Positions 16,369 to 29,698 are shown, counted from the stretch's first letter. The stretch is 64,000 nucleotides of DNA from Corynebacterium uropygiale (GCF_021568315.1 NZ_JAKGSI010000003.1:248001-312000), one strand, 5' to 3'. Translations and numbers: made by a program. The notes: generated from the letters alone by a model not told the origin.

Positions 16369-18192
16369 GTGACCGAGAAGGACACCGCCGCGAACGGTGG
16401 GGAGCAGCAGAATCTTGCTTCCCTGCGGATCCCTGAGCTGCGCCAGCTGGCCGCTCAGCGCGGAATTAAGGGAATTTACGGCCTGCGCAAGGGGGAGTTG
16501 ATCGCCGCGATCGAAGGCGCATCCCCCGCCGAGGCCCCGCGCGGCACCACCCCCCAGCCCGAGAAGGCCCAGGAGGCGCCCGCGCAGCCCGAGAAGGACT
16601 CCGAGAACGCCCAGGACAGCGACGCCACGGACACGTCCGTCGCGGCTGAGGGGACGAGCTCCGAGGAGCAGGAGGATGAGCGCCCCAAGCGGCACGAATC
16701 CCGCTCCGCTGCGCGTCGAGCCCGCCGCAACCGTGCCCGCCAGCACCACCGCGAGCAGAAGGAAGAGCGCGAGCGCGAGAAGCGCGAAAAGAAGGAAGAG
16801 CGGGAGCGGGAGAAGCGCGAGCACGCCGAGCAGGGGGAGAACGCCGAGCGCCAGGACCGCAACGGGGAGGATGAGAACGGCCGCCGGGGACGCCGCAACC
16901 GCCGTAACCGCCGCAGCCGGGACAACCGGGATAACCGCGAGCAGCGCGATCAGCGTGACTCCTCCGACGAGCGCGATGACCGGGGGAACCAGAACGGGGA
17001 CCGACAGGACAATGTCCAAGAGGTTGCCGGCATCCTGGACATCGTCGATAACAACATGGCCTTCGTCCGCACCACGGGCTACCACGCCGCGCCGACGGAC
17101 GTCTACGTCAATAACCAGCTCATTCGTCGCTGCGGCCTGCGCGCCGGCGATTACATTACGGGCACCGTCCGGATGAACCGCGGTGGCGGTGGCGGCTACC
17201 ACGGCAAGGGTGGCCGCGGCCGGAACCGCTACAACAACCTCATCCACGTGGACACGGTGAACAACATGAGCGTGGAGGAGGCGCGCCAGCGTCCCCGCTT
17301 CGCCAAGCTCACCCCGCTGTACCCGAACCAGCGCCTGCGCCTGGAGACCGAGCCGAAGATCCTCACCACGCGCGTCATCGACCTCATCATGCCGATCGGC
17401 AAGGGGCAGCGTGCGCTCATCGTCTCCCCGCCGAAGGCCGGTAAGACGACGATCCTCCAGAACATCGCCAACGCCATCACGACGAACAACCCCGAGTGCT
17501 ACCTCATGGTGGTCCTCGTCGACGAGCGTCCGGAAGAGGTCACCGACATGGAGCGCTCCGTCCGGGGCGAGGTCATCTCCTCCACCTTTGATCGCCCGCC
17601 CAGCGAGCACACCAGCGTGGCCGAGCTGGCGATTGAAAGGGCCAAGCGCCTGGTGGAGCAGGGGCAGGACGTCGTCGTCCTCCTCGACTCCATCACCCGA
17701 CTCGGGCGCGCCTACAATAACTCCTCCCCGGCCTCGGGTCGCATCCTCTCCGGTGGTGTGGACTCCAACGCGCTCTACCCGCCGAAGCGCTTCCTGGGCG
17801 CCGCGCGCAACATCGAGAACGGCGGCTCGCTGACGATCATCGCGACGGCCATGGTGGAGACCGGCTCCGCCGGCGACACCGTGATCTTCGAGGAGTTCAA
17901 GGGCACCGGCAACGCCGAGCTCAAGCTGGACCGCAAGATCTCCGAGCGCCGCGTTTTCCCGGCCGTGGACGTCAACCCCTCCGGCACCCGCAAGGACGAG
18001 CTGCTCCTTGCGCCGGAGGAGGCGCGAGTCATGCACAAGCTGCGTCGAATCCTCTCCGCGCTGGATAATCAGCAGGCCATCGATCTGCTCATCAAGCAGC
18101 TGAAGAAGACGCGCTCTAATGGGGAATTCCTCATGCAGGTGGCAAAGTCCGCTCCCATGGCGGCCGCGATTGAGGAGGAGGACTACTCCTAA
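16369..18192 (+). CDS. rho: Transcription termination factor Rho
   Basis: Hexameric RNA-dependent ATPase and helicase that ends transcription. I start it at the GTG at 16369, with GAAAGGA five bases upstream, giving 607 residues; an in-frame GTG at 16288 would add 27 unlike-protein residues. Order of parts: Rho N-domain ([20 protein letters not shown]), a long charged insertion from about residue 50 to 210 rich in Arg, Glu, Asp and Asn (typical of actinobacterial Rho), the RNA-binding domain ([20 protein letters not shown]), Walker [10 protein letters not shown] near residue 352, and [16 protein letters not shown]. Its stop overlaps the prfA start (TAATG). Confidence 0.97.
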   Translation: MTEKDTAANGGEQQNLASLRIPELRQLAAQRGIKGIYGLRKGELIAAIEGASPAEAPRGTTPQPEKAQEAPAQPEKDSENAQDSDATDTSVAAEGTSSEEQEDERPKRHESRSAARRARRNRARQHHREQKEEREREKREKKEEREREKREHAEQGENAERQDRNGEDENGRRGRRNRRNRRSRDNRDNREQRDQRDSSDERDDRGNQNGDRQDNVQEVAGILDIVDNNMAFVRTTGYHAAPTDVYVNNQLIRRCGLRAGDYITGTVRMNRGGGGGYHGKGGRGRNRYNNLIHVDTVNNMSVEEARQRPRFAKLTPLYPNQRLRLETEPKILTTRVIDLIMPIGKGQRALIVSPPKAGKTTILQNIANAITTNNPECYLMVVLVDERPEEVTDMERSVRGEVISSTFDRPPSEHTSVAELAIERAKRLVEQGQDVVVLLDSITRLGRAYNNSSPASGRILSGGVDSNALYPPKRFLGAARNIENGGSLTIIATAMVETGSAGDTVIFEEFKGTGNAELKLDRKISERRVFPAVDVNPSGTRKDELLLAPEEARVMHKLRRILSALDNQQAIDLLIKQLKKTRSNGEFLMQVAKSAPMAAAIEEEDYS

Positions 18193-19271
18193 TGCACGAT
18201 CAGGTCTCTGCTGTTGACGACATCCGGGCAGAATACGAGGGCTTGGAGGCGCAGCTCGCCGACCCGAGCCTTCACGATGACCAGGATGCGGCCCGGAAGG
18301 TTGCGAAGCGCTACTCGGAGCTGCAACCCGTGATCAACGTGCACAACGAGCTCACGCAGGTCACCCAGGACCTCGAGGACGCTCGGGAAATGGCCCACGA
18401 GGATCACGAGTTCCAGGCCGAGGCAGAGCGCCTCGACGCCCGCCGGATCGAGCTCGAGGAGAAGCTCGCCGACCTCCTCGCGCCGCGCGACCCGCGCGAT
18501 GGCGAGGACGTCTACCTGGAGATCAAGGCCGGCGCCGGCGGCGAGGAGGCCGCGCTCTTCGCGGGCGACCTCCTGCGCATGTACCAGCGCTACTGCGATC
18601 GCCATGGCTTTGTCACGGAGATCCTTGGCCTCTCGGAGACCGACCTCGGCGGCGTCAAGGACATCACCCTGTCGATCCGCTCGAAGAAGCCCTCCCGCGA
18701 CGGCGCCTGGAGTTTCTTCAAGTTCGAGGGCGGCGTCCACCGCGTCCAGCGCATCCCGGTGACGGAGTCCCAGGGGCGTATCCAGACCTCGGCGGCGGGT
18801 GTGCTCGTGTACCCCGAGCCGGAGGAGATGGGCGAGGTCGAGATCGATGAGAAGGACATCCGCGTCGATGTCTACCGTTCCTCCGGCAAGGGCGGCCAGG
18901 GCGTCAACACGACGGACTCCGCCGTCCGCATCACGCACCTGCCGACGGGCATCGTCGTGACCTGCCAGAAGGAGCGCTCCCAGATCCAGAACAAGGCCCG
19001 CGCCCTGCAGGTGTTGGCCGCCCGTCTGGAGCAGATGGAGCGGGAGAAGGCGGAAACCGAGGCCGCCGAAGGGCGCGCCGCTCAAGTCCGTAACCTTGAC
19101 CGTTCGGAGCGCATCCGCACCTATAACTGGCCGGAGAACCGCATCAGCGATCACCGCATCGGCTTCAAGGCCAATAACCTGGACCAGGTCCTCAACGGCG
19201 ACATGGACGCGCTCTTCGACGCGCTGAAAACCGCCGAGCGGGCCGAGCGCCTGGAAGCCGAGCACGCCTAA
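18192..19271 (+). CDS. prfA: Peptide chain release factor 1
   Basis: Recognises UAA and UAG and triggers release of the finished protein from the ribosome. The 359 residues include the catalytic GGQ at about residue 233 in [22 protein letters not shown]1 rather than RF2 is supported by the length, the absence of a programmed frameshift and the position after rho, as in relatives. The ATG overlaps the rho stop and the stop abuts the prmC start with no gap, so rho-prfA-prmC are coupled. Confidence 0.95.
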   Translation: MHDQVSAVDDIRAEYEGLEAQLADPSLHDDQDAARKVAKRYSELQPVINVHNELTQVTQDLEDAREMAHEDHEFQAEAERLDARRIELEEKLADLLAPRDPRDGEDVYLEIKAGAGGEEAALFAGDLLRMYQRYCDRHGFVTEILGLSETDLGGVKDITLSIRSKKPSRDGAWSFFKFEGGVHRVQRIPVTESQGRIQTSAAGVLVYPEPEEMGEVEIDEKDIRVDVYRSSGKGGQGVNTTDSAVRITHLPTGIVVTCQKERSQIQNKARALQVLAARLEQMEREKAETEAAEGRAAQVRNLDRSERIRTYNWPENRISDHRIGFKANNLDQVLNGDMDALFDALKTAERAERLEAEHA

Positions 19272-20144
19272 GTGGATCTCCGCGCGCTGCTCGTCGACGC
19301 CACCGCCCGCCTCGCTGGGGCGGGCGTTCCCTCTCCCCGGGTGGATGCCCAGGAGATCGCGTCCTTTGTCCTAGGCATCCCCCGGGAGCGGCTCATCCTC
19401 CACAGTGGGGATGAGATCAGCGCTGAGCAGGGCGATGAGATCGCCTCGCTGCTCGAGCGCCGGGCCGCCCGCGAGCCGCTCCAGCACATCGTGGGCGCTG
19501 CGCCCTTCGGGCCGCTGAGCCTGGCGGTGGGGCCGGGTGTCTTCATCCCTCGCCCCGAGACGGAGGTGCTGGCGGATTGGGCCTCGCGGGAGCTCCGCCG
19601 GCTCGAGGACACGCCGGGCAGGAGTGCTGCGCCGGTCGTCGTCGACCTCTGCACGGGCTCGGGTGCCCTCGCCGCCTTCCTTGCCGACGCACACCCGGCG
19701 GCGAGGATCGTGGCCGTGGAACTCGACCCCGTGGCGCGCCGGTGGGCCGCGCGGAACCTTCCGGAGCGAGTGGAGCTCGTCGCGGGGGACGTGACGCGCC
19801 GCGAGTGGATCGATCAGTGCCCGGGGCTTGCCGGGGCGGTCGACCTTGTGGTGAGTAACCCGCCCTATGTGCCGGCGAGCGCCAGGGCGGACCTGCCCCC
19901 GGAGGTCCACGCTGATCCGGACCGGGCCGTCTTCTCCGGCGAGGACGGGATGGACGTCATCACCGCGCTGCCGGACGTACTCGATACCCTGCTGAAGCCC
20001 GGCGGAATCCTGGGGATTGAGCACGATGACTCGACGGCCGCCGCCTGCCGCGAGCTCTTCGCGGCGGACCCGCGCTGGACGGACGTGCGTTCGCTCGCCG
20101 ACCTCAGCGGTCGTGACCGTTTCGTTATCGCGGGTAAGCTATGA
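19272..20144 (+). CDS. prmC: Release-factor glutamine methyltransferase PrmC
   Basis: Methylates the glutamine of the GGQ motif in release factors, whose gene is directly upstream. The 290 residues contain the SAM-binding region VVDLCTGSGALAAFLA near residue 125 and the substrate motif NPPY (VSNPPYVPASARADLPPEV) near residue 195. The start is a GTG immediately after the prfA stop. Confidence 0.95.
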   Translation: MDLRALLVDATARLAGAGVPSPRVDAQEIASFVLGIPRERLILHSGDEISAEQGDEIASLLERRAAREPLQHIVGAAPFGPLSLAVGPGVFIPRPETEVLADWASRELRRLEDTPGRSAAPVVVDLCTGSGALAAFLADAHPAARIVAVELDPVARRWAARNLPERVELVAGDVTRREWIDQCPGLAGAVDLVVSNPPYVPASARADLPPEVHADPDRAVFSGEDGMDVITALPDVLDTLLKPGGILGIEHDDSTAAACRELFAADPRWTDVRSLADLSGRDRFVIAGKL

Positions 20145-20222
20145 CTATTGCCACCGCGCCCACGCAGCGCGGCGGCGCATCGATGACCACGATGTCGACC
20201 ACGATGAAGGAGGAAAACCCGC

Positions 20223-20882
20223 GTGAGTGGGGTGTGGAAGTGCACGGATGAAGCCGGTCTGGAGCGAGCCCTCATGGCCGTCACCGGATCCGTCCAGCGA
20301 GGCAACCTCATCGTCATGCCGACGGACACGGTCTATGGCATCGGCGCCGACGCCTTCAACAACGAGGCCGTCGCCGCCGCCCTGCGCGCGAAGGGGCGCG
20401 GTCCCGACATGCCGATGCCCGTGCTCGTCGGGAGCTGGGACACCGCGAAGGGCCTCGTGGCGGAGTACACCGAGGACCTCGACGCCCTCATCCGCGCCTT
20501 CTGGCCGGGCGCCCTGTCGATCGTCGTCCCCCAGGCGCCCAGCCTGCCGTGGAACCTCGGCGATACGCGCGGCACCGTCATGCTGCGCATGCCCAACCAC
20601 CCGGTAGCCATCGCGGTGCTCCGGGCCGTGGGACCGATGGCGGTGTCCAGCGCCAACCTCACCGGCCACACCCCGCCGACCACCGCCGCCGACGCCCGCC
20701 AGCAACTCGGCACCTCCGTGGACATGTATCTCGACGGCGGCGAGTCCGCCGTCGGAACCCCGTCGAGCATCATTGACCTCTCCGGCCCGCAGCCGCGCCT
20801 CCTGCGCGAGGCGGCCCTCAGCGCGGAGCAGATCGCCCCCGTCCTCGCGACCACTCCCGAGATCCTGCGAGGGGAATCCTAG
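20223..20882 (+). CDS. tsaC: L-threonylcarbamoyladenylate synthase (Sua5/YrdC family)
   Basis: Makes threonylcarbamoyl-AMP for the t6A modification at position 37 of ANN-decoding tRNAs. The 219 residues carry the YrdC core: LIVMPTDTVYGIGADAFN, KGRGPDMPMPVLV, FWPGALSIVVP, VMLRMPNHPVAIAVL and PMAVSSANLTGHTPPTT. It ends shortly after the core, so it is the short TsaC-like form without a full Sua5 domain. Start is the GTG at 20223 with AAGGAGG ten bases upstream. Confidence 0.93.
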   Translation: MSGVWKCTDEAGLERALMAVTGSVQRGNLIVMPTDTVYGIGADAFNNEAVAAALRAKGRGPDMPMPVLVGSWDTAKGLVAEYTEDLDALIRAFWPGALSIVVPQAPSLPWNLGDTRGTVMLRMPNHPVAIAVLRAVGPMAVSSANLTGHTPPTTAADARQQLGTSVDMYLDGGESAVGTPSSIIDLSGPQPRLLREAALSAEQIAPVLATTPEILRGES

Positions 20883-22040
20883 ATGGGGGCCGTGGGTGTT
20901 CCCTTGCGCGAGCTGGGCCTCGTCATCCTGGCCGCTGCGATCTTCACGTATCTCACCACGGGGCTGGTGCGCTCCGCGATGGTGCGCAGCGGCCGGATTG
21001 GTGAGATCCGCCAGCGCGATGTGCACACCCAACCCACGCCGCGCATGGGCGGGGTGGGGATGTTCACCGGCTTCATCGTGGCGGTTTTCCTCGCCCATCA
21101 GCTTCCCGCGCTGACCAGGGGCTTCGAGCCGGTCACCCCGGAGATGACCGCGGTCTTGTGGGCGGCCTTCGCGATCGTCCTCGTCGGCGTCCTCGATGAC
21201 CTCTATGACCTCGACGCCATCACCAAACTCATCGGGCAAATCATCGGCGCGATCATCCTCAGCACCCTGGGCCTCAGCTGGACGATGGTCTACCTGCCCC
21301 TCAACGAGGGCATGACGCTCGCCCTCGACAACTTCCAGAGCACCATTGTCACCGCGCTCTTTACCGTCGCGCTCATCAACGCCATCAACTTCGTCGATGG
21401 GCTCGACGGCCTCGCGGCGGGCCTTGGCCTCATCGCGGGGCTCGCGATCCTCATCTTCTCGGTGACGGTCCTCCACGACCTCGGCGGCGCGGTTTCCGCC
21501 TATCCGCCTGCGATGATCGCCGCGGCGCTCGTCGGCATGTGCGGGGGATTCCTCCCGCATAACTTCGAACCCTCCCGCATCTTCATGGGGGATTCCGGCT
21601 CCATGCTCATCGGCCTGCTCCTCGCGGCGGCGGCCACCTCGGCCTCCGGGAAGATCACCATGAACCTCTATGGGGCCGCCGACTTGGTCGCGCTGCTCTC
21701 GCCCTTCGTCGTCGTTATCGCCGCGATCTTCGTCCCCATGCTTGACCTGGTCCTCGCCGTGGTGCGTCGGCTCGCCCAGGGGCGTTCCCCCTTCGCGGCG
21801 GACAAGATGCACCTCCATCACCGCCTCCTCAAGATGGGGCACTCGCACCGCAAGGTGGTCCTCGTGCTGTATCTCTGGGTGAGCGTGGTGGCGCTGAGCG
21901 CCGTGAGCTTCTCGGTGGTGCCAGTCCGCTTTGCCGTGATGATCTCGGTGGTGGCACTTGCGGTGGCGCTCGTCGTCACGTTCGTGCCCACCCTCTCCCA
22001 GCGCTCGGCCCATCGCCCGCGCGGGAGCCACGCCAGGTAG
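20883..22040 (+). CDS. wecA: Undecaprenyl-phosphate sugar-1-phosphate transferase (WecA/MraY family)
   Basis: Membrane enzyme that moves a sugar-1-phosphate (GlcNAc-1-P in the mycobacterial relative) onto decaprenyl/undecaprenyl phosphate, the first step of arabinogalactan linker synthesis in this group. The 385 residues have about 11 helices with the family loops DVHTQPTPRMGGVGMF, GVLDDLYDLDAITKL, NFVDGLDGLAAG, PSRIFMGDSGSM and the histidine motif DKMHLHHRLLKMGHSHR. It directly abuts the tsaC stop. Confidence 0.92.
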   Translation: MGAVGVPLRELGLVILAAAIFTYLTTGLVRSAMVRSGRIGEIRQRDVHTQPTPRMGGVGMFTGFIVAVFLAHQLPALTRGFEPVTPEMTAVLWAAFAIVLVGVLDDLYDLDAITKLIGQIIGAIILSTLGLSWTMVYLPLNEGMTLALDNFQSTIVTALFTVALINAINFVDGLDGLAAGLGLIAGLAILIFSVTVLHDLGGAVSAYPPAMIAAALVGMCGGFLPHNFEPSRIFMGDSGSMLIGLLLAAAATSASGKITMNLYGAADLVALLSPFVVVIAAIFVPMLDLVLAVVRRLAQGRSPFAADKMHLHHRLLKMGHSHRKVVLVLYLWVSVVALSAVSFSVVPVRFAVMISVVALAVALVVTFVPTLSQRSAHRPRGSHAR

Positions 22041-22043
22041 AAT
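22038..22043 (+). promoter_or_regulatory. -10 of a probable leaderless promoter for atpI (TAGAAT)
   Basis: TAGAAT contains the stop codon of wecA and is followed by seven bases and then a GTG at 22051. Confidence 0.5.
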
Positions 22044-22050
22044 GCCGCCC

Positions 22051-22485
22051 GTGACTGAGAACGACGCCTCCACTCCCACCTCGCCGCTCGAGGACTCGCG
22101 CCTGCCGCTGCTCGCCGCCGTGCGCAATGGCTGCTGGGGTCTCCTCGCTGTCCTCGTCCTTTCCCTTATCGGGTGGGGAGTGGGCGTGGGGATGCCCGGA
22201 GTCTGGGGTGCCCTCATCGGCGGGCTCATCGGCGGGGGATGCGTGCTTCTCACCGCTCTGAGCGTCGTCCTCACCGCGCGCAGCGCGCCCACGACGACCG
22301 CCGCCGTGATCCTCGGCGGGTGGCTGCTGAAGATCGTGCTGGTCCTCCTTGTGCTCGCCGCGTTGAAGGGGATGGATTTCTATCACCACTGGGCGCTCTT
22401 CCTCACCACCGTGCTGAGCCTGCTCGTGGTCCTCGGGGCAGAGGTCTGGGGCGTCACGAGGACCACGGTCCTCTACGTGAGCTAG
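22051..22485 (+). CDS. atpI: AtpI-like membrane protein upstream of the ATP synthase genes
   Basis: A 144-residue protein with four hydrophobic segments (for example GLLAVLVLSLIGWGVGVGMP and LVVLGAEVWGVTRT) after a charged head. Size, topology and position before atpB match the AtpI group, proposed to help assemble the c-ring or carry magnesium. Sequence conservation is low, so the name rests mainly on context. The GTG at 22051 is chosen because a TAGAAT hexamer ends seven bases before it; an ATG at 22042 would add three residues. Confidence 0.7.
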   Translation: MTENDASTPTSPLEDSRLPLLAAVRNGCWGLLAVLVLSLIGWGVGVGMPGVWGALIGGLIGGGCVLLTALSVVLTARSAPTTTAAVILGGWLLKIVLVLLVLAALKGMDFYHHWALFLTTVLSLLVVLGAEVWGVTRTTVLYVS

Positions 22486-22939
22486 GCACCCTCTTTCGGG
22501 GGTGGTCGGCGCACTGTGTGCCGTATCACGGGTGGTAGGAGGGGTCTTTTCGGGGGAGGGCAGGGTAGTGGAGGGGCTCGCACGTGTGCAGCCCGTGAAA
22601 GGCCCGGTCACGCCCATGGCCGGGGAAAAGGCGCGGCCGCGTGCGTGAATCCTGAAGGTGGGGAAGAAAGCTCCTCAGAGTGGCCTGAGCTTTCCTCTCG
22701 AGAGACGTGTGCACAGTCATGGCGATGCGGGGGTGGCTGCGTGCGAGAACGGCCATGCTCCCTGATAATGTGATGTTTGGGTCCCCTCGTTCCTCGTCAA
22801 TGGGGTGATCCCCTGCGGCGGTCCCGTTGATGTGCGACGGAGTCCGAGACAGCCGCAGTGTATTGAACGACGTCCATCGCACCGTAGGGGATCGTGAGAT
22901 CCTGTACGGCCCTGAACACGGGAGAGAACGCTGAGCGTT
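22486..22939 (+). other. 454-base region before atpB
   Basis: No credible gene: the short open frames on both strands (85 and 118 codons) are arginine/cysteine-rich and lack ribosome sites. The left part (22490-22700) is unusually purine-rich on the plus strand. A GATAAT at 22764-22769 is the best -10 for an atp promoter, though its -35 is poor. The segment just before atpB includes GGGG-TGAT-CCCC (22802-22813). Confidence 0.45.
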
Positions 22940-23752
22940 ATGACTTTGTCCTTAGAGGGGCGCTTCCACGCCCCTAATCTGGACGACGAATTTTTCCCGG
23001 GGCACAGTGGTCACTACGACATGCTCTTTGGTGATGTCGCCAATGGCATGTTCGCTCTTGACCGATTCATGTTGATCCGTATTTTGATGACGGTCATCCT
23101 GTGTGTCTTCTTCGCAGTAGGCATGCGCAATCCGAAGCTGGTGCCGAGTGGCTTCCAGAACGTCGTGGAGTACTTCCTCGACTTTGTTCGGATTCATATC
23201 GCAGAGGACATTCTGGGCAAGAAGGAGGGGCGCCGGTTCTTGCCGATCATCGCCACTACCTTCTTCGCTGTCATTGCGATGAACATTCCGGCCGTGATTC
23301 CCGGCCTCAATGTTTCTCCCAATGCTCGTATTGGTTTCCCGATCGCGCTCGCGGTCCTCGGCTACATCACGATGATTTATGCCGGGGTGAAGCGCTACGG
23401 GGCAGGGAAGTTCCTGAAGTCGTCGGTGGTGATCCCGAATCTTCCGCCGCTTCTTCACATTCTCGTGGTGCCAATTGAGTTCCTCTCGACATTCATCATC
23501 CGTCCGGTCACCCTGGCTCTTCGTCTTATGGCGAACTTCCTGGCCGGACACCTCATCCTGGTCCTGCTGTACTCTGCCACGAACTTCTTCTTCTGGCAGC
23601 TGAACGGCTGGACAGCTGTGTCTGGTGTGACGATCATCGCTGCAGTGGCTTTCTCACTGTACGAGTGCATCGTGATCTTCCTGCAGGCGTACATCTTCGC
23701 GCTGCTGGTTGCGGTCTACGTGGAACTCTCGCTCCACGCTGATTCACACTAG
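22940..23752 (+). CDS. atpB: ATP synthase subunit a
   Basis: Membrane subunit that forms the two proton half-channels next to the c-ring. The 270 residues have about six helices. The essential arginine lies in RPVTLALRLMANFLAGH, and the C-terminal helix IVIFLQAYIFALLVAVYVELSLHADSH is typical. It opens the atpBEFHAGDC operon and uses a less GC-rich codon mix than the genes before it. Confidence 0.96.
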   Translation: MTLSLEGRFHAPNLDDEFFPGHSGHYDMLFGDVANGMFALDRFMLIRILMTVILCVFFAVGMRNPKLVPSGFQNVVEYFLDFVRIHIAEDILGKKEGRRFLPIIATTFFAVIAMNIPAVIPGLNVSPNARIGFPIALAVLGYITMIYAGVKRYGAGKFLKSSVVIPNLPPLLHILVVPIEFLSTFIIRPVTLALRLMANFLAGHLILVLLYSATNFFFWQLNGWTAVSGVTIIAAVAFSLYECIVIFLQAYIFALLVAVYVELSLHADSH

Positions 23753-23787
23753 GGGTACCGTTTTCGGAGCCCAGATCAACTGAATAA

Positions 23788-24081
<294 letters not shown>

Positions 24082-24118
24082 GACCTAAGAGTTCAGAACG
24101 ACGAAGACTGGAGACCAC

Positions 24119-24682
24119 ATGACGAACGTCATTACATTGCTTGCGGAAGGTGGAGAGAAGCTCGATCAGGGCAATAACATCCTCTTCCCCAAGGCTTACG
24201 ATGTCGTCTGGTCCATCATTCCGCTCCTCGTAATCCTCGCGCTCTTCGCAATCTTCATCATTCCGAAGTTCAAAGAGGTACTGAGTGAGCGTCAGGACCG
24301 GATCAAGGGCGGAATTCAGCGCGCCGAGGCCGCTCAGGCTGAGGCGAAGTCTGCCCTGGAGAAGTACAATGCACAGCTCGCTGAGGCGCGCGCCGAGGCG
24401 GCCGAGATTCGTGAGCAGGCCCGTGAGCGCGGCAAGCAGATCGAGGCCGAAATGAAGGCTGACGCCACCGAAGAGAGCAAGCGCATTATCGAGTCCGGTG
24501 AGAAACAACTGGCTGCACAGCGTGAGCAGGTCGTGGCTGAACTGCGCCGTGAGATGGGGCAGCACTCCATCACCCTCGCGGAGCGCCTCCTGGGCGGCGA
24601 ACTGTCTGACGCCACCAAGCGTTCGGGCACTATCGACAGCTTCCTGTCCGAACTCGACGCCGTGAAGCCGGCAGGAAAGTAG
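24119..24682 (+). CDS. atpF: ATP synthase subunit b
   Basis: Peripheral stalk subunit. In the 187 residues one membrane helix ([20 protein letters not shown], near residues 36-55) is followed by a long charged coiled coil with alternating Ala, Glu and Arg. The protein is not fused to delta, unlike the second b-like subunit of mycobacteria. Confidence 0.95.
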   Translation: MTNVITLLAEGGEKLDQGNNILFPKAYDVVWSIIPLLVILALFAIFIIPKFKEVLSERQDRIKGGIQRAEAAQAEAKSALEKYNAQLAEARAEAAEIREQARERGKQIEAEMKADATEESKRIIESGEKQLAAQREQVVAELRREMGQHSITLAERLLGGELSDATKRSGTIDSFLSELDAVKPAGK

Positions 24683-24687
24683 GCACC

Positions 24688-25506
24688 ATGCACGCAGCAA
24701 GCCGCGACGCGCTCGCACAGGTTACCGCTCACCTGGACACCGCACTGGGAAGCTCCGGTGACACCGTCGCTACGGCGGCGCAGTTGGGCACCGAGCTTTT
24801 CGACGTGGTCGAGGTGCTCGATGGTGACCGCGGCCTGCGCGTCGCTGTCGCTAATGCTTCAGCTACCCCGGAGCAGCGCGTCCGCCTCATCGCGGACGTG
24901 TTCGGCGGGAAGGTCAGCGAGGCAACCCTGGAGATCCTCAAGGACTCCGTCGAGAAGACGTGGTCCACACCTCGTGAGTTGCGCCAGGGGCTCGTGACCA
25001 TCGGACGCCGCTCGCTGTTCCGCGCTGCCGAGCAGCAGGGTCAGCTCGAGCAGGTGGAAGACGAATTGTTCCGGTTGAGCCGGATCCTGGACCGCGAAGG
25101 CAGGCTGACGCAGCTGTTGTCCGACCGGACCGCCTCGCCGACGAAGAGGCGCGAGCTCCTCGCGAACGTCCTCTACGGCAAGGTGACGTCGGTGACGGAG
25201 GCGCTGGCGCTTCAGGCTGTCGGCCGTCCAGAGCGCACGCCCATTGACGACGTGGCCGCCCTGGCGGAAAGTGCCGCGGCACTGCGCGACCGGACGGTGG
25301 CCCACGTGGTTGCCGCCGGAGAGCTGAGTGAGACTCAGGAATCCACGCTGGCTGAGAAGCTGGGCCGGATTTATGGGAAGCAGATGTCCATCCACGCGGA
25401 GGTCGATCCCGATCTTCTCGGTGGCATGGTCATCCGGGTCGGTGACGAAGTCATCGACGGAAGCACCTCAGGCAAGTTGCAGCGGCTTCGGGCGCATTTG
25501 GTCTAG
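24688..25506 (+). CDS. atpH: ATP synthase subunit delta
   Basis: Joins the stalk to the F1 head. The 272 residues are about 95 longer than E. coli delta (177), as is usual in corynebacteria. The N-terminal part is helical, and the C-terminal OSCP motif is MSIHAEVDPDLLGGMVIRVGDEVIDGST. It starts five bases after atpF. Confidence 0.95.
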   Translation: MHAASRDALAQVTAHLDTALGSSGDTVATAAQLGTELFDVVEVLDGDRGLRVAVANASATPEQRVRLIADVFGGKVSEATLEILKDSVEKTWSTPRELRQGLVTIGRRSLFRAAEQQGQLEQVEDELFRLSRILDREGRLTQLLSDRTASPTKRRELLANVLYGKVTSVTEALALQAVGRPERTPIDDVAALAESAAALRDRTVAHVVAAGELSETQESTLAEKLGRIYGKQMSIHAEVDPDLLGGMVIRVGDEVIDGSTSGKLQRLRAHLV

Positions 25507-25561
25507 GCGCGACCACCTTTGATTGTTAATGCAGGAAGAAACTACCGAGAGCAGGAAGAAC

Positions 25562-27205
25562 ATGGCGGAGCTTACGATCTCCTCCGATGAGATCCGTGGC
25601 GCGATAGCTAATTACACCTCGAGCTACTCCGCGGAGGCCTCCCGCGAGGAGGTCGGCGTGGTTATTTCCACGGCTGACGGTATTGCCCAGGTTTCGGGTC
25701 TCCCGTCAGTAATGACCAACGAGCTGCTGGAGTTCCCGGGTGGAGTCATCGGCGTCGCGCAGAACCTGGACACCGACTCGATCGGCGTCGTGGTTCTGGG
25801 TAACTACGAGAGTCTCAACGAGGGCGACGAAGTCAAGCGGACCGGAGAGGTCCTGTCCATCCCGGTCGGGGACAAGTTCCTCGGCCGTGTCATCAACCCC
25901 CTGGGGCAGCCCATCGATGGATTGGGCGCAATCGAGGCGGAAGAGGACCGCGTCCTCGAGCTGCAGGCACCGTCGGTGCTGCAGCGTCAGCCGGTTGAAG
26001 AGCCTCTGCAGACCGGCATCAAGGCCATCGACGCAATGACCCCGATCGGTCGCGGTCAGCGTCAGCTCATTATTGGTGACCGCAAGACCGGTAAGACCGC
26101 GGTCTGCATCGACACCATCCTCAACCAGAAGGCCAACTGGGAATCCGGCGACAAGTCCAAGCAGGTGCGCTGCATCTACGTGGCGATCGGCCAGAAGGGC
26201 TCGACCATCGCCGCCGTCCGTCGCACCCTCGAGGAGCATGGCGCCCTCGAGTACACGACGATCGTTGCCGCCCCCGCATCCGACTCCGCGGGCTTCAAGT
26301 GGCTGGCGCCGTTCTCCGGTGCCGCTCTTGGCCAGCACTGGATGTACCAGGGCAACCACGTCCTCATCATCTACGATGATCTGACCAAGCAGGCTGAGGC
26401 CTACCGCGCGATCTCCCTTCTGCTGCGTCGTCCCCCGGGACGCGAGGCATACCCCGGCGACGTGTTCTATCTGCACTCCCGCCTCCTGGAGCGTGCTGCC
26501 AAGCTCTCCGATGACATGGGCGCTGGCTCGATGACGGCTCTCCCGATCATTGAGACCAAGGCCAATGACGTCTCGGCCTTCATCCCGACCAACGTCATTT
26601 CCATCACCGACGGCCAGGTGTTCCTGGAGTCCGACCTCTTCAACCAGGGTGTTCGCCCCGCGATCAACGTTGGTATCTCCGTCTCCCGTGTCGGTGGTGC
26701 CGCGCAGACCAAGGGCATGAAGAAGGTTGCCGGCTCCCTCCGTCTGGACCTGGCCGCCTACCGTGACCTCGAGGCCTTCGCTGCCTTCGCCTCCGACCTG
26801 GACGCCGCGTCCAAGGCCCAGCTGGAGCGCGGTCAGCGCCTCGTGGAGCTGCTCAAGCAGCCCGAGTCCTCCCCGCAGCCGGTCGACTACCAGATGATCT
26901 CCATCTGGCTTGCCGGCGAGGGCGCCTTCGACGTCGTTCCCGTCGAAGACGTTCGCCGCTACGAGGCCGAGCTGCACGAGCACCTGCACCAGTCCGTGCC
27001 CGAGGTGTACCAGCAGATCGAGGGCGGGGCCGCGCTGTCCGACGAGTCCAAGGAAGCCCTGCTCAAGGCCAACGACGAGTTCGCTAAGAGCTTCCGCACC
27101 TCCGAGGGCCACACCGTGATCAACGAGCCGGAGGTCACTCCGCTCGATGACTCCGAGGTTCAGAAGAACCAGCTCTCCGTCTCTCGTAAGTCTGCCAAGA
27201 AGTAG
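25562..27205 (+). CDS. atpA: ATP synthase subunit alpha
   Basis: Non-catalytic nucleotide-binding subunit of F1. I start it at the ATG at 25562 ([15 protein letters not shown]) with AGGAAGAA upstream; 13 extra upstream codons are open but not conserved-looking. The 547 residues include Walker [10 protein letters not shown] and the signature [17 protein letters not shown]. The C-terminal tail beyond the core ([14 protein letters not shown]) is longer than in E. coli, as in mycobacteria, where such a tail limits ATP hydrolysis. Confidence 0.97.
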   Translation: MAELTISSDEIRGAIANYTSSYSAEASREEVGVVISTADGIAQVSGLPSVMTNELLEFPGGVIGVAQNLDTDSIGVVVLGNYESLNEGDEVKRTGEVLSIPVGDKFLGRVINPLGQPIDGLGAIEAEEDRVLELQAPSVLQRQPVEEPLQTGIKAIDAMTPIGRGQRQLIIGDRKTGKTAVCIDTILNQKANWESGDKSKQVRCIYVAIGQKGSTIAAVRRTLEEHGALEYTTIVAAPASDSAGFKWLAPFSGAALGQHWMYQGNHVLIIYDDLTKQAEAYRAISLLLRRPPGREAYPGDVFYLHSRLLERAAKLSDDMGAGSMTALPIIETKANDVSAFIPTNVISITDGQVFLESDLFNQGVRPAINVGISVSRVGGAAQTKGMKKVAGSLRLDLAAYRDLEAFAAFASDLDAASKAQLERGQRLVELLKQPESSPQPVDYQMISIWLAGEGAFDVVPVEDVRRYEAELHEHLHQSVPEVYQQIEGGAALSDESKEALLKANDEFAKSFRTSEGHTVINEPEVTPLDDSEVQKNQLSVSRKSAKK

Positions 27206-27259
27206 AGCATTCCATGCCTAATTCGCAGATCATCAAGAGAGAAGGGAGGAAGGTGAACC

Positions 27260-29685
<2,426 letters not shown>

Positions 29686-29698
29686 GGGAGACGAGCGC

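Noticed and set aside
22516-22882. Possible genes of 85 and 118 codons before atpB
   Set aside because: They overlap on opposite strands, lack ribosome sites and have Arg/Cys/Pro-rich, non-protein-like sequences.
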